Part shown: piece by piece, positions 25,777-34,010 of the stretch
Position numbering within the stretch: the stretch's first letter is position 1
Layout of the letters: every line of letters starts with the position of its first letter
NCBI GenBank assembly: GCA_029624735.1
Contig: JARSSM010000015.1
Span: 1 to 64,000 of the forward strand
From: Defluviicoccus sp.
GTDB lineage: Bacteria > Pseudomonadota > Alphaproteobacteria > Rhodospirillales > Defluviicoccaceae
Reading direction: 5' to 3'
Length of the DNA: 64,000 bases
Notes under the pieces: generated by a model
Told to the model about the DNA's origin: nothing
Databases searched by the model: none
What the model saw: only the letters and a program-made list of their open reading frames with translations
Translations under genes and position numbers: made by a program

Positions 25777-26253
25777 ATGAAGCCGATCTTTATTGCGGCC
25801 ACCGTTGCTCTCGCCCTGTCGCTCGCGCACGGCTCGGCCGGCGCCGAGGACATTCGCCAGGAGCGCGTTCATTTCCAACCGGGTGCAACATCGGCGACGA
25901 TCGAAGGGCGTATCACCGGCCGCCAGACGATCGATTACGTCCTTGGTGCGCGCCAGGGGCAGTCGATGAACGTCAGCATGGCGACCGACAACAACGCCAA
26001 TTACTTCAACATCCTGGCTCCTGGGGAGAGCGAGGTTGCGATGTTCAACGGCTCCACGGCCGACAACCAGTTCGAAGGCGTTCTGCCGAAGTCCGGTGAT
26101 TACAAGGTGCGGGTCTACTTGATGCGCAGCGCCGCGCGCCGAAACGAGATCGCCAACTATCGCCTTGAAATGAGTATCGCCGCGGCGGACACAAAACCGG
26201 CCGCCGATGCCGACGATGCGGCAGGGAGCACTATGAAGTTCCCGACGCGGTGA
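25777..26253 (+). CDS. Periplasmic protein resembling g-type lysozyme inhibitors
   Basis: The 158-residue protein starts with a signal peptide (ending GSAGAED) from an ATG at 25777, which is preceded by GGGAAGGGAA. The mature domain carries RQTIDYVLGARQGQSMNVSM, YFNILAPGE and GDYKVRVYLMRSAARRNEIANY, a beta-rich pattern shared with PliG-like inhibitors and with related proteins often misnamed DNA breaking-rejoining proteins. A role guarding peptidoglycan against lysozyme is inference. The last 20 residues are disordered. It is divergent from kpsC and close to a small membrane protein gene. Confidence 0.65.
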   Translation: MKPIFIAATVALALSLAHGSAGAEDIRQERVHFQPGATSATIEGRITGRQTIDYVLGARQGQSMNVSMATDNNANYFNILAPGESEVAMFNGSTADNQFEGVLPKSGDYKVRVYLMRSAARRNEIANYRLEMSIAAADTKPAADADDAAGSTMKFPTR

Positions 26254-26302
26254 TCTTCGGCGGCTAGGCCGCCGCCAATCGAATGGTGGGAGGCGGGGTG
26301 GA

Positions 26303-26575
26303 ATGCGGGCGCGCTGGCTGATCAGCATGATTGCGGCGCTCTACACAATCGCCGGGATCGGCGCACTCGTGATCGGCTTCGTCATTCCGTGGGATGATCC
26401 GCTTGCCGCCGTCTACCCGTTGATCCTGGGCGCGCCGTGGACCTTCTTGCTGAGCGCAATCAACGGCTACGCCGAGGAGTCGCTCACAATCAACATCGGC
26501 CTCGTGACCGCTGCGATCGCCCTCAACGCCTTCTTGTTGTGGTGGTGGGCGCTGACACGGCGGCGGTCATCGTAG
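26303..26575 (+). CDS. Small three-helix membrane protein, unknown function
   Basis: The 90-residue product has three hydrophobic segments (about 5-29, 38-55 and 64-85, the last ending FLLWWWALTRRR), giving an inner-membrane protein with a positively charged cytoplasmic tail. The family is not recognised. It follows the lysozyme-inhibitor-like gene by 49 bases on the same strand, so co-transcription is likely. The convergent kpsD-like gene lies 140 bases further on. Confidence 0.55.
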   Translation: MRARWLISMIAALYTIAGIGALVIGFVIPWDDPLAAVYPLILGAPWTFLLSAINGYAEESLTINIGLVTAAIALNAFLLWWWALTRRRSS

Positions 26576-26600
26576 CCATCGCCATGACCTGCTTGTGCAA

Positions 26601-26661
26601 GACGTCCCGGATAGCCTGCGCGTCGCCATAACGTTGGGCCAGCGCCTGCTTCCGGGACGTC
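26601..26661. terminator. Inverted repeat between convergent genes
   Basis: GACGTCCCGGA at 26601-26611 and TCCGGGACGTC at 26651-26661 are perfect 11-base inverted repeats with a 39-base centre. They sit between the stop of the three-helix protein and the stop of the kpsD-like gene, where a bidirectional terminator is expected. There is no T-run, so the terminator role is uncertain. Confidence 0.4.
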
Positions 26662-26715
26662 CTTGCCTGTGGCCGTGCGCGATGGTGAGAGGGGCCATCA
26701 GCGCCATACTGGTGC

Positions 26716-28485
26716 TTACAGCAGGGTCAGCACGACCGCGGTGGAGATCGCGATCTGGTAGAGGATCTGCATGATGTCCTTGGCGACCTGCAGGCTCTTG
26801 AACTCGACGGCCGGCATCACGACGACCTGATCGCCCGGCTGGATCACGACGTCAGAGCCCATCTCGACGGCGCCGTTCTGGCGGATGATCATCACCTTGC
26901 CGGAGTCAGCGCGTTCCGTGTAGCCGCCGGCGCGCTGCACATAGTCGCTGGCGCGGAACTTCTCGTCATAGACGATCGCCTGCGGCATCATCACCTCGCC
27001 GCCGATGAGAACGATATCGGTCCGTGTTGGGATGACGATCACGTCGCCCGGTTCGAGGCGGACGTTCGATGGCCGGCCCTTTTCGCTGACGACGACGCGG
27101 CCTTCCGGCTGCACCTGGCGCGCCCGCTCGACAAACTGGCTAACCAGTTCCGCCTCGCGGACGCGGATCTCCGCCTCGCCGTCGCTGCGGGTCGGCGCGG
27201 TGAGCACGCTCTGTTCGAGCTGCCGGAGGGAGCGGTCAAGCAGCTCCTTTTGCTGCCGGGCAATGCTGGCACGACGCAGATAGATTGATTGCGTTGCCGC
27301 CAGCTCCTGGTCGACGGGTACGTTGTCGAGGAAGTCGGTCAGCGTCGCATTGCGGGCGACGGTATAGCTCGAAGGGCCTTCGTAACTGCCCTCAAGGCTG
27401 ACCAGCATCGAAGGTGTCTGCTGGTCGGCTTCGAAGCGGAGCCGGTCGCCGTCTTCGAGCGTGAACTGGCGGAACTGCTCGTAATTGACATAGACGGCGA
27501 AGGGGCCGCTCGCCCGGTTGCCGGAAATACCGACGTGCGAGGCACTGACCAGCGGCCGCGCGAGCGTGGCCAACTCATCGCCCGGGACGGAGCGGCGGCT
27601 GAGTTCGAAGCGGAACGGATTGAGCGTTGGCCCCTCGACGGTCACGCTGGGGCCGCGCTCGCCGACCAAAATGACGTCGCCGTCGGCGAAGCGGACGCTC
27701 GGCACGCTGCCCTCGCGCAGGAAATCGTAGAGGTCGACGCGCTTCAGGTCGCGGTTCTGGCGCAGGACGCGCACCTTGCGGAAGCTGCCGCGCTCCAGGT
27801 CGACGCCACCCGCGCGATGCAGATAGGTGAGCAGGCTGTCGGTCGGCGCGCCGGCGTACTGACCGGGAAAACGAACCGCGCCGGTGACGAACACCTCCAC
27901 CGGCGTTGAAGTCAGCAGGTTGACGTAAACCTCGACATTGCTGCTGTAAACCGACGCGACCGCCTCGCGAACCTTGCGGCCGAGGTCGCCGGAGCGGGTG
28001 CCGGCAACCTTTACCGGCCCGATGGAAGTAATGAAGATGTTGCCCTGCGCATCGACGACCGCGACATCTTCCGTCTGTGCCGCCCCCCACACGTGCACGG
28101 CAATCTGGTCGCCGGGCACGATGATGTAGTCGGGATTGAGCGCGTCCGGCCGCTCCATCTTGAACGGTCGGGCAAACAGATTGGCACCAAACGGCGGCGG
28201 TTCCGTGCTTTGGCTTGTGCCGTCAGGGGTTGCACCTTGATGCTTGAGCGCGGACTCCGCACCGGGCCAGGTGGCGGCCGGCTCGCCTTGGTCGACCGCG
28301 GCGGCGGTGCCCTGCGGCTTGCGGTCCTGTCGCGGCGCTGTCTGCGCGCCCATGGCGACCAGCGGCGAGAGGGACTGGCTGCCGGCCAGGCGCTTCACCG
28401 GATCGGCGGCGCCGGCATCGGCGGCTGGCAGCAGGGAGGCGCTGAAGAGCAGGGCGATCAGCCCAAACCGAAGCGGCTTTTTCAT
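26716..28485 (-). CDS. Polysaccharide export protein (Wza/KpsD family) with SLBB domains
   Basis: The protein has about 589 residues and an N-terminal signal peptide (core near 8-20, ending DAGAA), a Pro/Gln-rich linker, the poly-export domain starting NPDYIIVPGDQIAVHVWG (about 115-130), and three SLBB-type modules (VFVTGAVRFPGQYAG; SLEGSYEGPSSYTVA; IGGEVMMPQAIVYDE). A C-terminal hydrophobic helix IAISTAVVLTLL ends the protein. It would form the periplasmic/outer-membrane channel for capsule export. A longer ATG at 28500 overlaps the upstream kpsE-like gene; 28485 fits the signal peptide better. It ends the export operon. Confidence 0.88.
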   Translation of the reverse strand: MKKPLRFGLIALLFSASLLPAADAGAADPVKRLAGSQSLSPLVAMGAQTAPRQDRKPQGTAAAVDQGEPAATWPGAESALKHQGATPDGTSQSTEPPPFGANLFARPFKMERPDALNPDYIIVPGDQIAVHVWGAAQTEDVAVVDAQGNIFITSIGPVKVAGTRSGDLGRKVREAVASVYSSNVEVYVNLLTSTPVEVFVTGAVRFPGQYAGAPTDSLLTYLHRAGGVDLERGSFRKVRVLRQNRDLKRVDLYDFLREGSVPSVRFADGDVILVGERGPSVTVEGPTLNPFRFELSRRSVPGDELATLARPLVSASHVGISGNRASGPFAVYVNYEQFRQFTLEDGDRLRFEADQQTPSMLVSLEGSYEGPSSYTVARNATLTDFLDNVPVDQELAATQSIYLRRASIARQQKELLDRSLRQLEQSVLTAPTRSDGEAEIRVREAELVSQFVERARQVQPEGRVVVSEKGRPSNVRLEPGDVIVIPTRTDIVLIGGEVMMPQAIVYDEKFRASDYVQRAGGYTERADSGKVMIIRQNGAVEMGSDVVIQPGDQVVVMPAVEFKSLQVAKDIMQILYQIAISTAVVLTLL

Positions 28486-28490
28486 GGCGT

Positions 28491-29681
28491 TCAGACCCAT
28501 CCGGAGTGATCCTTGATCGCGGCGACGCCGAGGGCGCCTAAGGCCCACACGACGCACGCCGAGCAGAATACCGTTACGATCGCGAGCAGCCGCCGTGGCC
28601 GGGTTGCATCCTCGGGCAGGCGCGGCTGGACGAAACTGACGAGGTAGCGGCTCTGCCGCAGGGCTTCCGCGCGCGCCGCTTCGAGGCCGGTGAGTGCCGA
28701 CAGGTAGGCGCGCTCGGCGAAGCCATGCTCGCCGCTGACCCGCTCATAGTCGGCGACTACCGTGCTCATCAGCTCCAAGCCGTTGGCCTGCCGGCTGGCC
28801 AGCTTGCGCTCCTCGACCCGGATCTGATCCTTGAGCGCGCCGATGCGGCTCTCCAGCGAGACAATAGGCGCCGCCGAGGCGTGCATGTAGGACCGCAAGG
28901 TCGAGAGTTCGGCCTGGGCGCGGGAGACCTCGCCTTCGAGACTGGCGACGAGGCCGAGCCGCCCTTCCGCAGCGCGGGCCGGATCGAGCATCTGCCGCTG
29001 GTTGCGGAACTCGGTCAGCTGCCGGCGGGCCTCGGTGAGGCGCTGTTCGGCGCGCTCGACTTCCGCTTCGGCGAAGCTCAAGGCGTCGCGCCGCGCCCGT
29101 TCCGAGAGGCGGTTGACCAGCAGTTCGCCTTCGGCCAGCAGGGCCGCCGCCAGTGTTTGCGCGTCCTCGGGCGAGAATGCGCGCACGCGCAGTGTGCTGA
29201 TGCCGGTCGCGGGCTCGAAGAAGACGTCGATCATCTGCGCCCAGTACTCGATGACGTCTTCGATCGGCGCGTCAGCGCCAAGGCGCGACAGCCAGTCGGT
29301 GCCGTCCCGCCTGAAGATCGCGCGCACGTCGAGGTGCTGGCTGATCGCCTCGAAGCCCTCTCGGGAGAGGATGTAATCGCGCACCGCATAGGAGTCTTGG
29401 GAGGATCCGCCCTGGCCGGGAATGCCGGTCAGCGTGCCAAGCAGGTCGGAGGCGACCGGCTCGCTGGAGCGCACGGCGAAACGGGCCTCGGCCACGTACT
29501 GGCCGCTCGCGATCAGGCCGTAATAGAGTGCGGCAACGAGCGTCGGGGCGACGACGCAGGCGATGAGCGAGCGCGGCAGCCTTCGCAGCCGGTCCCAGCC
29601 GCGTCGTTCCAGGGATGGCGGGCTGGCGAGGGGAGGGCGCACATCGGTCGCCATCGCATCGCCGGGATACAGCATGTTCAT
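28491..29681 (-). CDS. Capsule export inner-membrane protein (KpsE/CtrB/BexC family)
   Basis: The 396-residue polysaccharide co-polymerase-like protein has a first membrane helix (about 37-58), a large periplasmic region with a long coiled coil (about 180-310, rich in EAEVERAEQRLTEARRQL) and a second membrane helix near the C-terminus (about 365-385). It links the ABC transporter to the outer-membrane exporter. The ATG at 29681 overlaps the ATPase stop codon in the ATGA arrangement, so translation is coupled. A VRSSEP segment after the first helix is family-typical. Confidence 0.88.
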   Translation of the reverse strand: MNMLYPGDAMATDVRPPLASPPSLERRGWDRLRRLPRSLIACVVAPTLVAALYYGLIASGQYVAEARFAVRSSEPVASDLLGTLTGIPGQGGSSQDSYAVRDYILSREGFEAISQHLDVRAIFRRDGTDWLSRLGADAPIEDVIEYWAQMIDVFFEPATGISTLRVRAFSPEDAQTLAAALLAEGELLVNRLSERARRDALSFAEAEVERAEQRLTEARRQLTEFRNQRQMLDPARAAEGRLGLVASLEGEVSRAQAELSTLRSYMHASAAPIVSLESRIGALKDQIRVEERKLASRQANGLELMSTVVADYERVSGEHGFAERAYLSALTGLEAARAEALRQSRYLVSFVQPRLPEDATRPRRLLAIVTVFCSACVVWALGALGVAAIKDHSGWV

Positions 29682-30331
29682 GACAGGCCCTTCGCGTAAG
29701 AAGCGGTCGCGTCGTCGATGTTGTCGAAGAAGGAGAGGCTGCCGTTCTGGAGCAGAACGGCCGACTGGCAATAGGACTTGAGCGTGCGCGGGCTGTGCGA
29801 AACCATGATGACGTCCGCCCGCGACCGGCGCTCCTGGAATGCGGCGCGGCACTTGCTCTGAAAGCTCGCGTCGCCAACGCCGGTAATCTCATCGACCAGA
29901 TAGCACTCGAAATCGATCGCCATGCTGACACCGAACGCAAGGCGCGCCCGCATCCCGCTGGAGTACGTGCGCACCGGCATGTCGAAATAGGTGCCGAGTT
30001 CGGCAAAGTCGGCGACGAAATCGATCGTCCGGCGGACATCGGCACCGTAGATCCGGGCGATGAAGCGGACGTTTTCGAGCCCGCTCAGGCTGCCGTGAAA
30101 ACCGCCAGCCGAGCCCAGCGGCCAGGAGATCCGGGCGTTACGGCTGACACGGCCGCGGTCGGGGCGCTCGGTGCCGGCGATGATCCGCAACAGGGTCGAT
30201 TTGCCGGCGCCGTTGATCCCCATCAGCGCGACGCTGCGTCCGCGCGGCAGCACCAGATCGGCGTCGCGCAGGATGACCTTGACGCCGTTGTGGGTGCGGT
30301 AGCCCTTGGATACGGCCGCAAGCGCAATCAT
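29678..30331 (-). CDS. kpsT: Capsule ABC transporter ATPase (KpsT-like)
   Basis: The 217-residue ABC ATPase has Walker A GINGAGKST (about 38-46), a signature region reading YSSGMRARLAFG (about 135-146), Walker B with CYLVDEITGVGD (about 157-168) and an H-loop His in VSHSP. The EITGVGD variation in place of DE-P is typical of polysaccharide exporters. The length matches KpsT/CtrD. Both ends overlap neighbours by the ATGA arrangement, tying permease, ATPase and KpsE-like protein into one translational unit. Confidence 0.93.
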   Translation of the reverse strand: MIALAAVSKGYRTHNGVKVILRDADLVLPRGRSVALMGINGAGKSTLLRIIAGTERPDRGRVSRNARISWPLGSAGGFHGSLSGLENVRFIARIYGADVRRTIDFVADFAELGTYFDMPVRTYSSGMRARLAFGVSMAIDFECYLVDEITGVGDASFQSKCRAAFQERRSRADVIMVSHSPRTLKSYCQSAVLLQNGSLSFFDNIDDATASYAKGLS

Positions 30332-31104
30332 GCGAATTTCTCCGCCGGCCGGATCGCGCGCTCGGCGGCAAGGCCAAAGAGCACCGCAATGAGCGCACAG
30401 GCGACGGCATAGCGGCGATCGACGAAGGTGCTTTCGAAGCCGACGAAGAACGCCGAGCGCAGCCATTCGATCAGGTGTGCGAGCGGGTTGTAGCTGATCA
30501 GCGCCCGTGCTTCCGGCGGCAGGGTGTCGGCAATGAAGAAGACGCCGCTGGCGAAATAGAGCGGCCTGCGGATCGCCGCGAAGAGTCGTTCGAAGGTCGG
30601 AAACACAGAGCTGATTACCCCGGTCGCGATACCGGTGCCGGCGCCCAGCACGATCAGGCAGGCGAATACGGCGACGACATCGAGCGGCCGTTCGATGGTG
30701 AAGCGTGTTTCGAACAGCCGCACGAGCAGGCACAGGACCGCGAAGACGACGCTTGCCGTCGCTGCCTCGAGGATGATCCGCGCCAGCATCAGATCGATCC
30801 TGGTCACCTGCGGAAACATCAACAATGCCCGGTTGCCGTCGACAGCTTTCGCCACCCGGTTGACGGTGTGGGTGAAGACGAGCCAGGGAACGACGCCGGT
30901 GATCAGGAACAAGGCGAGGCTGTTGCCGATCGGCGTCGTGCGACCGAGTGCCGTGAACACCGCGATGAAGACGGCGACGTGGGTCAACGGTTCAAGAAAG
31001 GCCCACAGGTACCCGAACTGATAGCGGCCAAAGCGCGTGCGCGTTTCGCGCAGCAACACCGCGAGCACGACGCGGGCCATGACCACATGGGCGGGGGGTG
31101 TCAT
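30328..31104 (-). CDS. kpsM: Capsule ABC transporter permease (KpsM-like)
   Basis: The 258-residue inner-membrane protein has six predicted helices and the ABC-2 family start RETRTRFGRYQFGYLWAFLEP, with the periplasmic-side PLYFASGVFFIADTLP and NPLAHLIEWLRSAFF near the end, both typical of KpsM/Wzm permeases. It forms the transmembrane path for the finished glycan. ATG 31104 was chosen because the gene upstream stops at 31107; the ORF extends further but would overlap that gene. Confidence 0.92.
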   Translation of the reverse strand: MTPPAHVVMARVVLAVLLRETRTRFGRYQFGYLWAFLEPLTHVAVFIAVFTALGRTTPIGNSLALFLITGVVPWLVFTHTVNRVAKAVDGNRALLMFPQVTRIDLMLARIILEAATASVVFAVLCLLVRLFETRFTIERPLDVVAVFACLIVLGAGTGIATGVISSVFPTFERLFAAIRRPLYFASGVFFIADTLPPEARALISYNPLAHLIEWLRSAFFVGFESTFVDRRYAVACALIAVLFGLAAERAIRPAEKFA

Positions 31105-31106
31105 GG

Positions 31107-31508
31107 TCAGCGTTGTCCTGCAGGGATCTGCGTGACCACGAGGGGCCGGCTCCGCTGCCAGCCACTGCGACCGCTGCAGGCCGTCTCTTCCTCCGGCGCA
31201 CCAACGCTGCCGGTCCCCGGCGCCAGGATCTGGAACCGCCGGCACCAGCGGCCGCTGGCAGAGAAATACTTTGGCCCCAGCGCCACCGTGGCCGTGCGCC
31301 CGTCCGCGAACTGCGCTTCGCCGGTGGTGCCGATCGCGCCGCTGCCAAGGAATCCGCTCTGATCCGATCCGGCGTCTCGGCCAAGCGCTGCATCGCCGCC
31401 CAGAGTCGCGAACTTGAAGCCGTCATCGGCGGTCATCGCGCAGCCTCCCAACAGCCAAGTGCCGGCGAGCAAGGCCAGCGCGGCCACGGGGCGCGGCAGG
31501 GTCGTCAT
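31107..31508 (-). CDS. Small lipoprotein at the head of the capsule export operon
   Basis: The 133-residue product has a lipoprotein signal ending LLGGC (Cys near residue 24). The mature part has no recognised domain. It contains a pattern of short strands (GEAQFADGRTATVALGPKYFSAS) and four cysteines that could form disulfides (RWCRRF, ETACSG). The start has AAAGGAG upstream and the stop lies 2 bases before kpsM, so it is the first gene of the export operon. A role in outer-membrane assembly of the export complex is plausible from position alone. Confidence 0.65.
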   Translation of the reverse strand: MTTLPRPVAALALLAGTWLLGGCAMTADDGFKFATLGGDAALGRDAGSDQSGFLGSGAIGTTGEAQFADGRTATVALGPKYFSASGRWCRRFQILAPGTGSVGAPEEETACSGRSGWQRSRPLVVTQIPAGQR

Positions 31509-31873
31509 CGCAGGGGCTCCTTTACGGCACACCGGCTCCCGACAACGGCCGGGCGCGGCAGGGATGAGCAGGGCTGGATCGGCATTGCCTGGCTCCACTT
31601 GCTTCGGAATTGCCGGCATTTTTCGCCGAAGTTGCTACAAAACCGTTAACGTCCCTAAACACAAGCTACCTTAATCGGTTGGTTGCCAACCAATGGTGGC
31701 TGCGGCGCAAGCATTGTCGCGTTGGCTTGAGGTTCCGGTTGCGCGACGCCGACGCTTCGGTTGACAATACCCGCGCTTCCACCGCTCCGGCCCCCAGTGG
31801 CAGCCCGACAGTTGGTGGAGCCTCCCGCGGGTCAGGCGGGAACGTTCGGGACATCAAGGAGGGAGTGAAGGAA
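31509..31873. promoter_or_regulatory. Divergent control region between the capsule and SYLF genes
   Basis: These 365 bases separate the capsule lipoprotein gene (minus) from the SYLF gene (plus), so both promoters must lie here. A perfect palindrome TTGGTTG-C-CAACCAA occupies 31679-31693 and could be an operator shared by both. Bases 31620-31690 are the most AT-rich part. I see no coding sequence in the interval. Confidence 0.4.
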
Positions 31874-32434
31874 ATGCATCGTTACGCTCAGATGACGAAG
31901 CTTGCCGTCGGCGCCTTGACCGCCGCGGGGCTTCTGCTCGGCGCGCAGGCGGCGAAGGCGGAAACCGCCGCGGAGATCAACAAGGGCGTGGCGGCGGCGC
32001 TCGCGTCGTGCAAGGCAAAGATGCCGGCCTGCAACGCCCTCGCGGGCAAGGCCAAGGGCATTCTGGTGTTTCCGGAAGTGACCAAGGCGGCGGTCGGGAT
32101 CGGCGGCTCGTATGGCGAAGGGGCGTTGCTGGTCGGCGGCACGACGGCCGCGTACTACAGCACCAAGTCGGCCTCGCTCGGCCTTTCGATCGGCGCCCAG
32201 ACCCGCTCGGAAGTGATCATGTTCCTCACCGAAGCCGCGCTGCATCAGTTCCGCACCAGCGAGGGGTGGGAAGTCGGCGGTTCGGCATCGATCGTCGCCA
32301 TCGATACCGGCAAGAGCGGTTCCGTCGACACCGAGTCGATCAAGGATCCGGTCGTCGGCTTCATCTTTGGCGAAAAGGGCCTGATGGCCGACCTCTCATT
32401 CGAAGGCGCGAAGATCGCCAAGATCACGCCCTGA
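31874..32434 (+). CDS. SYLF/YSC84-domain lipid-binding protein, exported
   Basis: The 186-residue protein has a signal peptide (ending GAQAAKA) and a single SYLF domain with the hallmark KGILVFPEVTKAAVGIGGSYGEGALL (about 60-85), then the YYSTKSASLGLSIGAQ stretch and the C-terminal GEKGLMADLSFEGAKIAKI. SYLF proteins bind phosphoinositides in eukaryotes; in bacteria they are periplasmic and their role is unclear. ATG 31874 is preceded by GGAGTGAAGGAA. Four cysteines near residue 45-55 (SCKAKMPACNAL) are unusual for the family start and could form a disulfide. Confidence 0.85.
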   Translation: MHRYAQMTKLAVGALTAAGLLLGAQAAKAETAAEINKGVAAALASCKAKMPACNALAGKAKGILVFPEVTKAAVGIGGSYGEGALLVGGTTAAYYSTKSASLGLSIGAQTRSEVIMFLTEAALHQFRTSEGWEVGGSASIVAIDTGKSGSVDTESIKDPVVGFIFGEKGLMADLSFEGAKIAKITP

Positions 32435-32531
32435 ACGTAAGCCGGCGCGATCGGGTGGCGGCGGCGGGCGGGCGCATGCCGGCCGTCTCCGCCGCCATCC
32501 TCGTCGCGCGCGAGGGACCGGAGTGCCGCCG

Positions 32532-32855
32532 ATGACGGCCGTGCTGATGTATGCAACCGCGCCGACCAAGGACGAGGCCCTGCGCATCGCGCGCACCATC
32601 GTTGATGAGCGCCTTGCGGCGTGCGCCAACGTGATCGCCGGTGTGACCTCGATGTACTGGTGGGAGGGCAGCGTGCAGGAGGATGTCGAGGCGGTCATCG
32701 TGATGAAGACCCGCGACGATCTCGTGCAGGCGTTGACGAGTCGCGTGCGCGACCTCCACTCGTATCAATGCCCGTGCGTTGTCGCCGTGCCGATCGAGGG
32801 CGGCAACGCCGAGTTCCTTGCCTGGATCGATGCGGAGACGCTGGCGAAGGTATAG
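32532..32855 (+). CDS. cutA: Divalent-cation tolerance protein CutA
   Basis: The 107-residue protein matches CutA1, a trimeric ferredoxin-like protein linked to copper tolerance: VDERLAACANVIAGVTSMYWWEGSVQED and HSYQCPCVVAVPIEGG are near-invariant in the family. ATG 32532 has a GGAG ribosome site 9 bases upstream; a GTG three codons earlier is possible. A second, diverged copy lies 1.4 kb downstream, separated by palindromic repeat units. Confidence 0.95.
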   Translation: MTAVLMYATAPTKDEALRIARTIVDERLAACANVIAGVTSMYWWEGSVQEDVEAVIVMKTRDDLVQALTSRVRDLHSYQCPCVVAVPIEGGNAEFLAWIDAETLAKV

Positions 32856-32861
32856 GCCGGG

Positions 32862-33113
32862 TTGCGCACCACCAACTATCCGCTCAGGGTTCCTGCTTCG
32901 ATCATGGAAGAGGCGAAGAAGGCTGCCGCCCAGGACGGCGTCTCGCTCAACCAGTTCATCAGCACCGCGCTCGCCGAGAAGGTCTCGGCCCTTCGCGCCG
33001 AAGCGGTGCTGCGCGAACGGGCGGAACGCGCCGACCGGCGCAAGTTCGACGAGGTCCTGTCGCGGACCGGCGGCACGCCACCCCGAAAGGGTGACGAAGT
33101 GCCGGGGCATTAG
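32862..33113 (+). CDS. HicB-like ribbon-helix-helix protein, orphan antitoxin type
   Basis: The 83-residue protein starts at a TTG just after cutA. Residues 1-45 carry the RHH pattern YPLRVPASIMEEAKKAAAQDGVSLNQFISTALAEKV. Residues 46-83 are a charged helix and a disordered tail (GTPPRKGDEVPGH). Proteins of this type are found alone and with HicA; no toxin is adjacent. It probably binds DNA as a dimer, and it may simply ride on the cutA transcript (6-base gap). Confidence 0.7.
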   Translation: MRTTNYPLRVPASIMEEAKKAAAQDGVSLNQFISTALAEKVSALRAEAVLRERAERADRRKFDEVLSRTGGTPPRKGDEVPGH

Positions 33114-33237
33114 CCAGCCCTCTGCGTGTTCGCTCGCGGCCGCAAGGACGCGGTCCTCCAACAACGGAAGCTTGATCCCAGGCACAGACATCGTCGCCCA
33201 GCCGAGCGTTCCTCGTGTAATCTCCCCATTACGACTT

Positions 33238-33590
33238 GTAGCCCGCATGAAGTGAAACGGAATGCGGGGAATTTCTTCTGCGGGGTTGTCCCGGATTGTG
33301 CTACGCTGCATCCGGGCTACGCTTGCTAGGCTTGCTTTTTTCCTCGTCATGCACGGACTTGTTCCGTGCATCAACTATTGGGCGTGTCCCACTCGTGGAT
33401 GGCCGGCCGCCGCCGGCCATGACGGGTTGAGGGGAGGGGACGCGCGCAGGCTCCCACCACCTTCGTCAGCCCGGCCGTGTTCCCCTTTACCGTCATCCGA
33501 TGACTTGTTCCACTGCTGTCCGGTTGGGGTTATGCCCATGGGAGCGCCAGTTGGTTTGGGTTGAGCGGCGGTGGATCGGTTTGCAGACAT
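33238..33590. repeat. Composite palindromic repeat unit, copy 1
   Basis: The 353-base unit begins with a GTAGCCCGCATGAAGTGAAA palindromic element of about 91 bases that closes with ATCCGGGCTACGCTTGCT. A second palindrome follows, with a GTGGATGGCCGG arm at about 33396-33407 and CCGGCCATGACG at 33413-33424. The remainder, GCGCAGGCTCCCACCACC through GGATCGGTTTGCAGAC, is unique to these units. The next copy starts at 33591. No gene is present. Confidence 0.75.
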
Positions 33591-33919
33591 GTAGCCCGCA
33601 TGAAGTGAAACGGAATGCGGGGATTTTCCTGCGGGTTTACCCCGGATTGCTACGCTTGCTCTTTTTTTCGTCATGCACGGACTTGTTCCGTGCATCAACT
33701 ATTGGCCGTGTCCAACTCGTGGATGGCCGGCCGCCGCCGGCCATGACGGGTTGAGGGGAGGGCAGGGGACGCGCGCAGGCTCCCACCACCTTCGTCAGCC
33801 CGGCCGTGTTCCCCTTTACCGTCATCCGATGACTTGTTCCACTGCTGTCCGGTTGGGGTTATGCCCATGGGAGCGCCAGTTGGTTTGGGTTGAGCGGCGG
33901 TGGATCGGTTTGCAGACTT
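33591..33919. repeat. Composite palindromic repeat unit, copy 2
   Basis: This is a tandem copy of the unit at 33238, 329 bases long. It lacks part of the first palindrome (CCCGGATTGCTACGCTTGCT, where copy 1 has the full closing arm), but the second palindrome and the following 170 bases are almost identical to copy 1. The near-identity points to recent duplication. Confidence 0.75.
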
Positions 33920-34010
33920 GTAGCCCGCATGAAGTGAAACGGAATGCGGGGACTTTTCTCTGCGGGGTTACCCCGGATTGCGCTACGCTGCATCCGGGCT
34001 ACGCTTGCTG
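33920..34010. repeat. Partial palindromic repeat unit, copy 3
   Basis: Only the first palindromic element is present, from GTAGCCCGCATGAAG to CATCCGGGCTACGCTTGCT. It ends exactly where similarity to the first cutA gene begins (codon 6), so the repeat has replaced the start of the second cutA copy. Confidence 0.75.

Noticed and set aside
33238..34010. CRISPR-like array
   Set aside because: The repeats are large palindromic composite units with two full copies, not short direct repeats with unique spacers; no cas genes are near.
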